Positions 12,606 through 13,755 of a stretch of 13,755 nucleotides of DNA are shown one piece after another (the first letter of the stretch is position 1; every line of letters begins with the position of its first letter). Below the pieces are notes generated by a model. It was not told the origin of the DNA. It saw nothing but the letters and a program-made list of their open reading frames with translations, and ran no database searches. A program made the translations under genes and the position numbers. The stretch is from NCBI GenBank assembly GCA_021732965.1, contig JAKFVZ010000264.1, positions 1 through 13,755 on the forward strand, read 5' to 3'. The stretch is from Reyranella sp. Lineage in GTDB: Bacteria > Pseudomonadota > Alphaproteobacteria > Reyranellales > Reyranellaceae.

Positions 12606-13755
12606 ATGGCGAAGTTCGGCATTGGTCAGTCGGTCCGCCGGGTCGAGGACCCGAGGCTCCTTACCGGCGGCGGTCGCTACACGGACGACACCAAGCTCTC
12701 AGCCCCGGCCGCGCGGGCCTACGTCCTGCGCTCGCCCCATGCCCATGCCGACATCAAGAGCATCGACACAACGGCCGCAAGGAAGGCGCCCGGTGTTCTG
12801 CTCGTCCTCACGGGGGAGGACGTGAAGAAGGCCGGCTATGGCGACCTGCCCTGCCTCGTGCCCGTCACCAACCGCGACGGCACGCCTCGGGGCGAGACGC
12901 CCCGGCCGATGCTGGCCCAGGACCGCGTGCGCCATGTCGGCGATCCGGTGGCGCTGGTCGTCGCCGAGACGCTGGAGCAGGCCAAGGACGCGTCCGAACT
13001 GATCGAGGTCGACTACGCACCCCGTCCCCATACGGTCGGCACCTTCGAATCGGCCCAGCCGGGCGCGCCGCTGGTCCACGACCACATCAAGGGCAACCTG
13101 GTGTTCGACTGGGAGATGGGCGACCGCGCACGCACCGAGGCGGCGTTCGCCAAGGCCGACCGCGTCGTGAAGCTGGAGATCGTCAACAACCGACTGGTCG
13201 TGAACTCGATGGAGCCGCGCGGCGCCATCTGCGAATACGACCCGGCCGACGACCGCTCGACCCTCTGGGTTTCCTCGCAGGGCGTCAGCGTCATCCGTCC
13301 CGTGGTCGCCGACATGATCCTGAAGATCGGCCAGCCCAAGCTGCGCGTGCGCACCGGCGACGTGGGCGGCGGCTTCGGCATGAAGATCTTCGTGCATCCC
13401 GAATATCCGCTGGTCGTCTGGGCAAGCCGCGCGTTGAAGCGCACGGTGAAGTGGATCCCCGACCGCCAGGAAGCCTTCCTCTCCGACGTGCAGGGCCGCG
13501 ACCATGTCTCGCTGGCGGAAATGGCGCTCGACAAGGACTGCAGGTTCCTCGGTCTGCGCGTCACCACGCATGCCGCGCTCGGCGCCTATCTTAGCCACTT
13601 CGGCGCGTTCATCCCGACCATGGCGGGCAGCGGCATGCTGGCCGGCCTCTATCAGACGCCCGCGATCTACGTGAACGTGAAGGGCGTGATGACCAACACC
13701 GTGCCGACCGATGCCTATCGCGGCGCGGGCCGGCCCGAGGCCGCCTATCTACTGG
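12606..13755 (+). CDS. Xanthine dehydrogenase/CO dehydrogenase-like molybdopterin-binding large subunit (CoxL-like form II, 3' end cut by window edge)
   Basis: Seen: 383 codons with no stop, from an ATG at 12606 with CGGAGG 6 nt upstream. The N-terminal aldehyde-oxidase a/b hammerhead domain covers about 1-125 (GIGQSVRRVEDPRLLTGGGR; VLRSPHAHADIKSID; DRVRHVGDPVALVVAET). The molybdopterin-binding domain then begins with the SSQG region, TGDVGGGFGMK at about 250-260 and DAYRGAGRPE at 369-378. Known: in CoxL proteins this last position separates form I CO dehydrogenase (AYRCSFR) from form II (AYRGAGR), so this is form II. Its substrate may be a purine, aldehyde or heterocycle and is probably not CO. 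It would need a medium FAD subunit and a small [2Fe-2S] subunit, not seen before it and perhaps after it. It is cytoplasmic, with no signal peptide. Confidence 0.93.
   Translation, partial: MAKFGIGQSVRRVEDPRLLTGGGRYTDDTKLSAPAARAYVLRSPHAHADIKSIDTTAARKAPGVLLVLTGEDVKKAGYGDLPCLVPVTNRDGTPRGETPRPMLAQDRVRHVGDPVALVVAETLEQAKDASELIEVDYAPRPHTVGTFESAQPGAPLVHDHIKGNLVFDWEMGDRARTEAAFAKADRVVKLEIVNNRLVVNSMEPRGAICEYDPADDRSTLWVSSQGVSVIRPVVADMILKIGQPKLRVRTGDVGGGFGMKIFVHPEYPLVVWASRALKRTVKWIPDRQEAFLSDVQGRDHVSLAEMALDKDCRFLGLRVTTHAALGAYLSHFGAFIPTMAGSGMLAGLYQTPAIYVNVKGVMTNTVPTDAYRGAGRPEAAYLL

Noticed and set aside
12699..13598. 299-codon open frame on the minus strand
   Set aside because: It is antisense to the CoxL-like gene, which has intact motifs and a good ribosome-binding site.
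12606..13755. Aerobic carbon monoxide dehydrogenase large subunit (form I)
   Set aside because: The active-site loop reads AYRGAGR rather than AYRCSFR, so CO oxidation is not supported.

Overview
The window is GC-rich, densely packed and bacterial. Codon use, the mix of ATG, GTG and TTG starts, and the gene families point to an alphaproteobacterium, possibly a Rhodospirillales, Reyranella-like or rhizobial relative. The organism call is inference from style, not from a marker gene. No rRNA, tRNA, CRISPR array, insertion sequence or integrase was seen, and no gene-free gap exceeds about 110 bases.

Left block (1-6775, minus strand). This is one tightly coupled operon that reads right to left. 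It encodes a secreted solute-binding protein, a histidine-phosphatase-family enzyme, a PotA-like ATPase, two PotB/PotC-like permeases, a DadA/HcnC-type FAD oxidase, a small HcnA-type [2Fe-2S] protein, and an HcnB-type FAD/NAD(P) oxidoreductase that runs off the left edge. Most junctions overlap by 4-20 bp or abut. The simplest reading is uptake of a small nitrogenous compound by a polyamine-type ABC importer, then oxidation by a three-subunit flavin/iron-sulfur dehydrogenase like opine oxidase, HcnABC or D-hydroxyproline dehydrogenase. The substrate is unknown.

Control region (6776-6881) and lysR (6882-7805, plus). A divergent LysR-family regulator, which resembles OccR/NocR opine regulators by memory, faces the operon. 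The 106-bp gap holds a perfect TAACA-AAA-TGTTA dyad (T-N11-A). It lies about 65 bp upstream of the start site predicted from a TTGACG -35 element for the operon. It also overlaps a -10-like TATATT just before lysR. Activation of the operon and autoregulation of lysR are therefore plausible.

Middle (7800-9403). A short RlmM/FtsJ-like 2'-O-methyltransferase with a full K-D-K-E tetrad converges on lysR, and the two stop codons overlap in TCATGA. Divergent from it is a secreted 194-aa protein that appears to contain two copies of a beta-rich module.

Right (9432-13755). On the minus strand, a transmembrane Ser/Thr kinase with a periplasmic peptidoglycan-binding-like domain is followed by a DUF2236/MpaB-family protein. 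The latter ends against the secreted-protein gene at a strong 11-bp hairpin. On the plus strand, divergent from the kinase, are a 48-aa single-pass membrane protein and the start of a CoxL-like (form II, AYRGAGR) molybdopterin-binding large subunit, which the right edge truncates.
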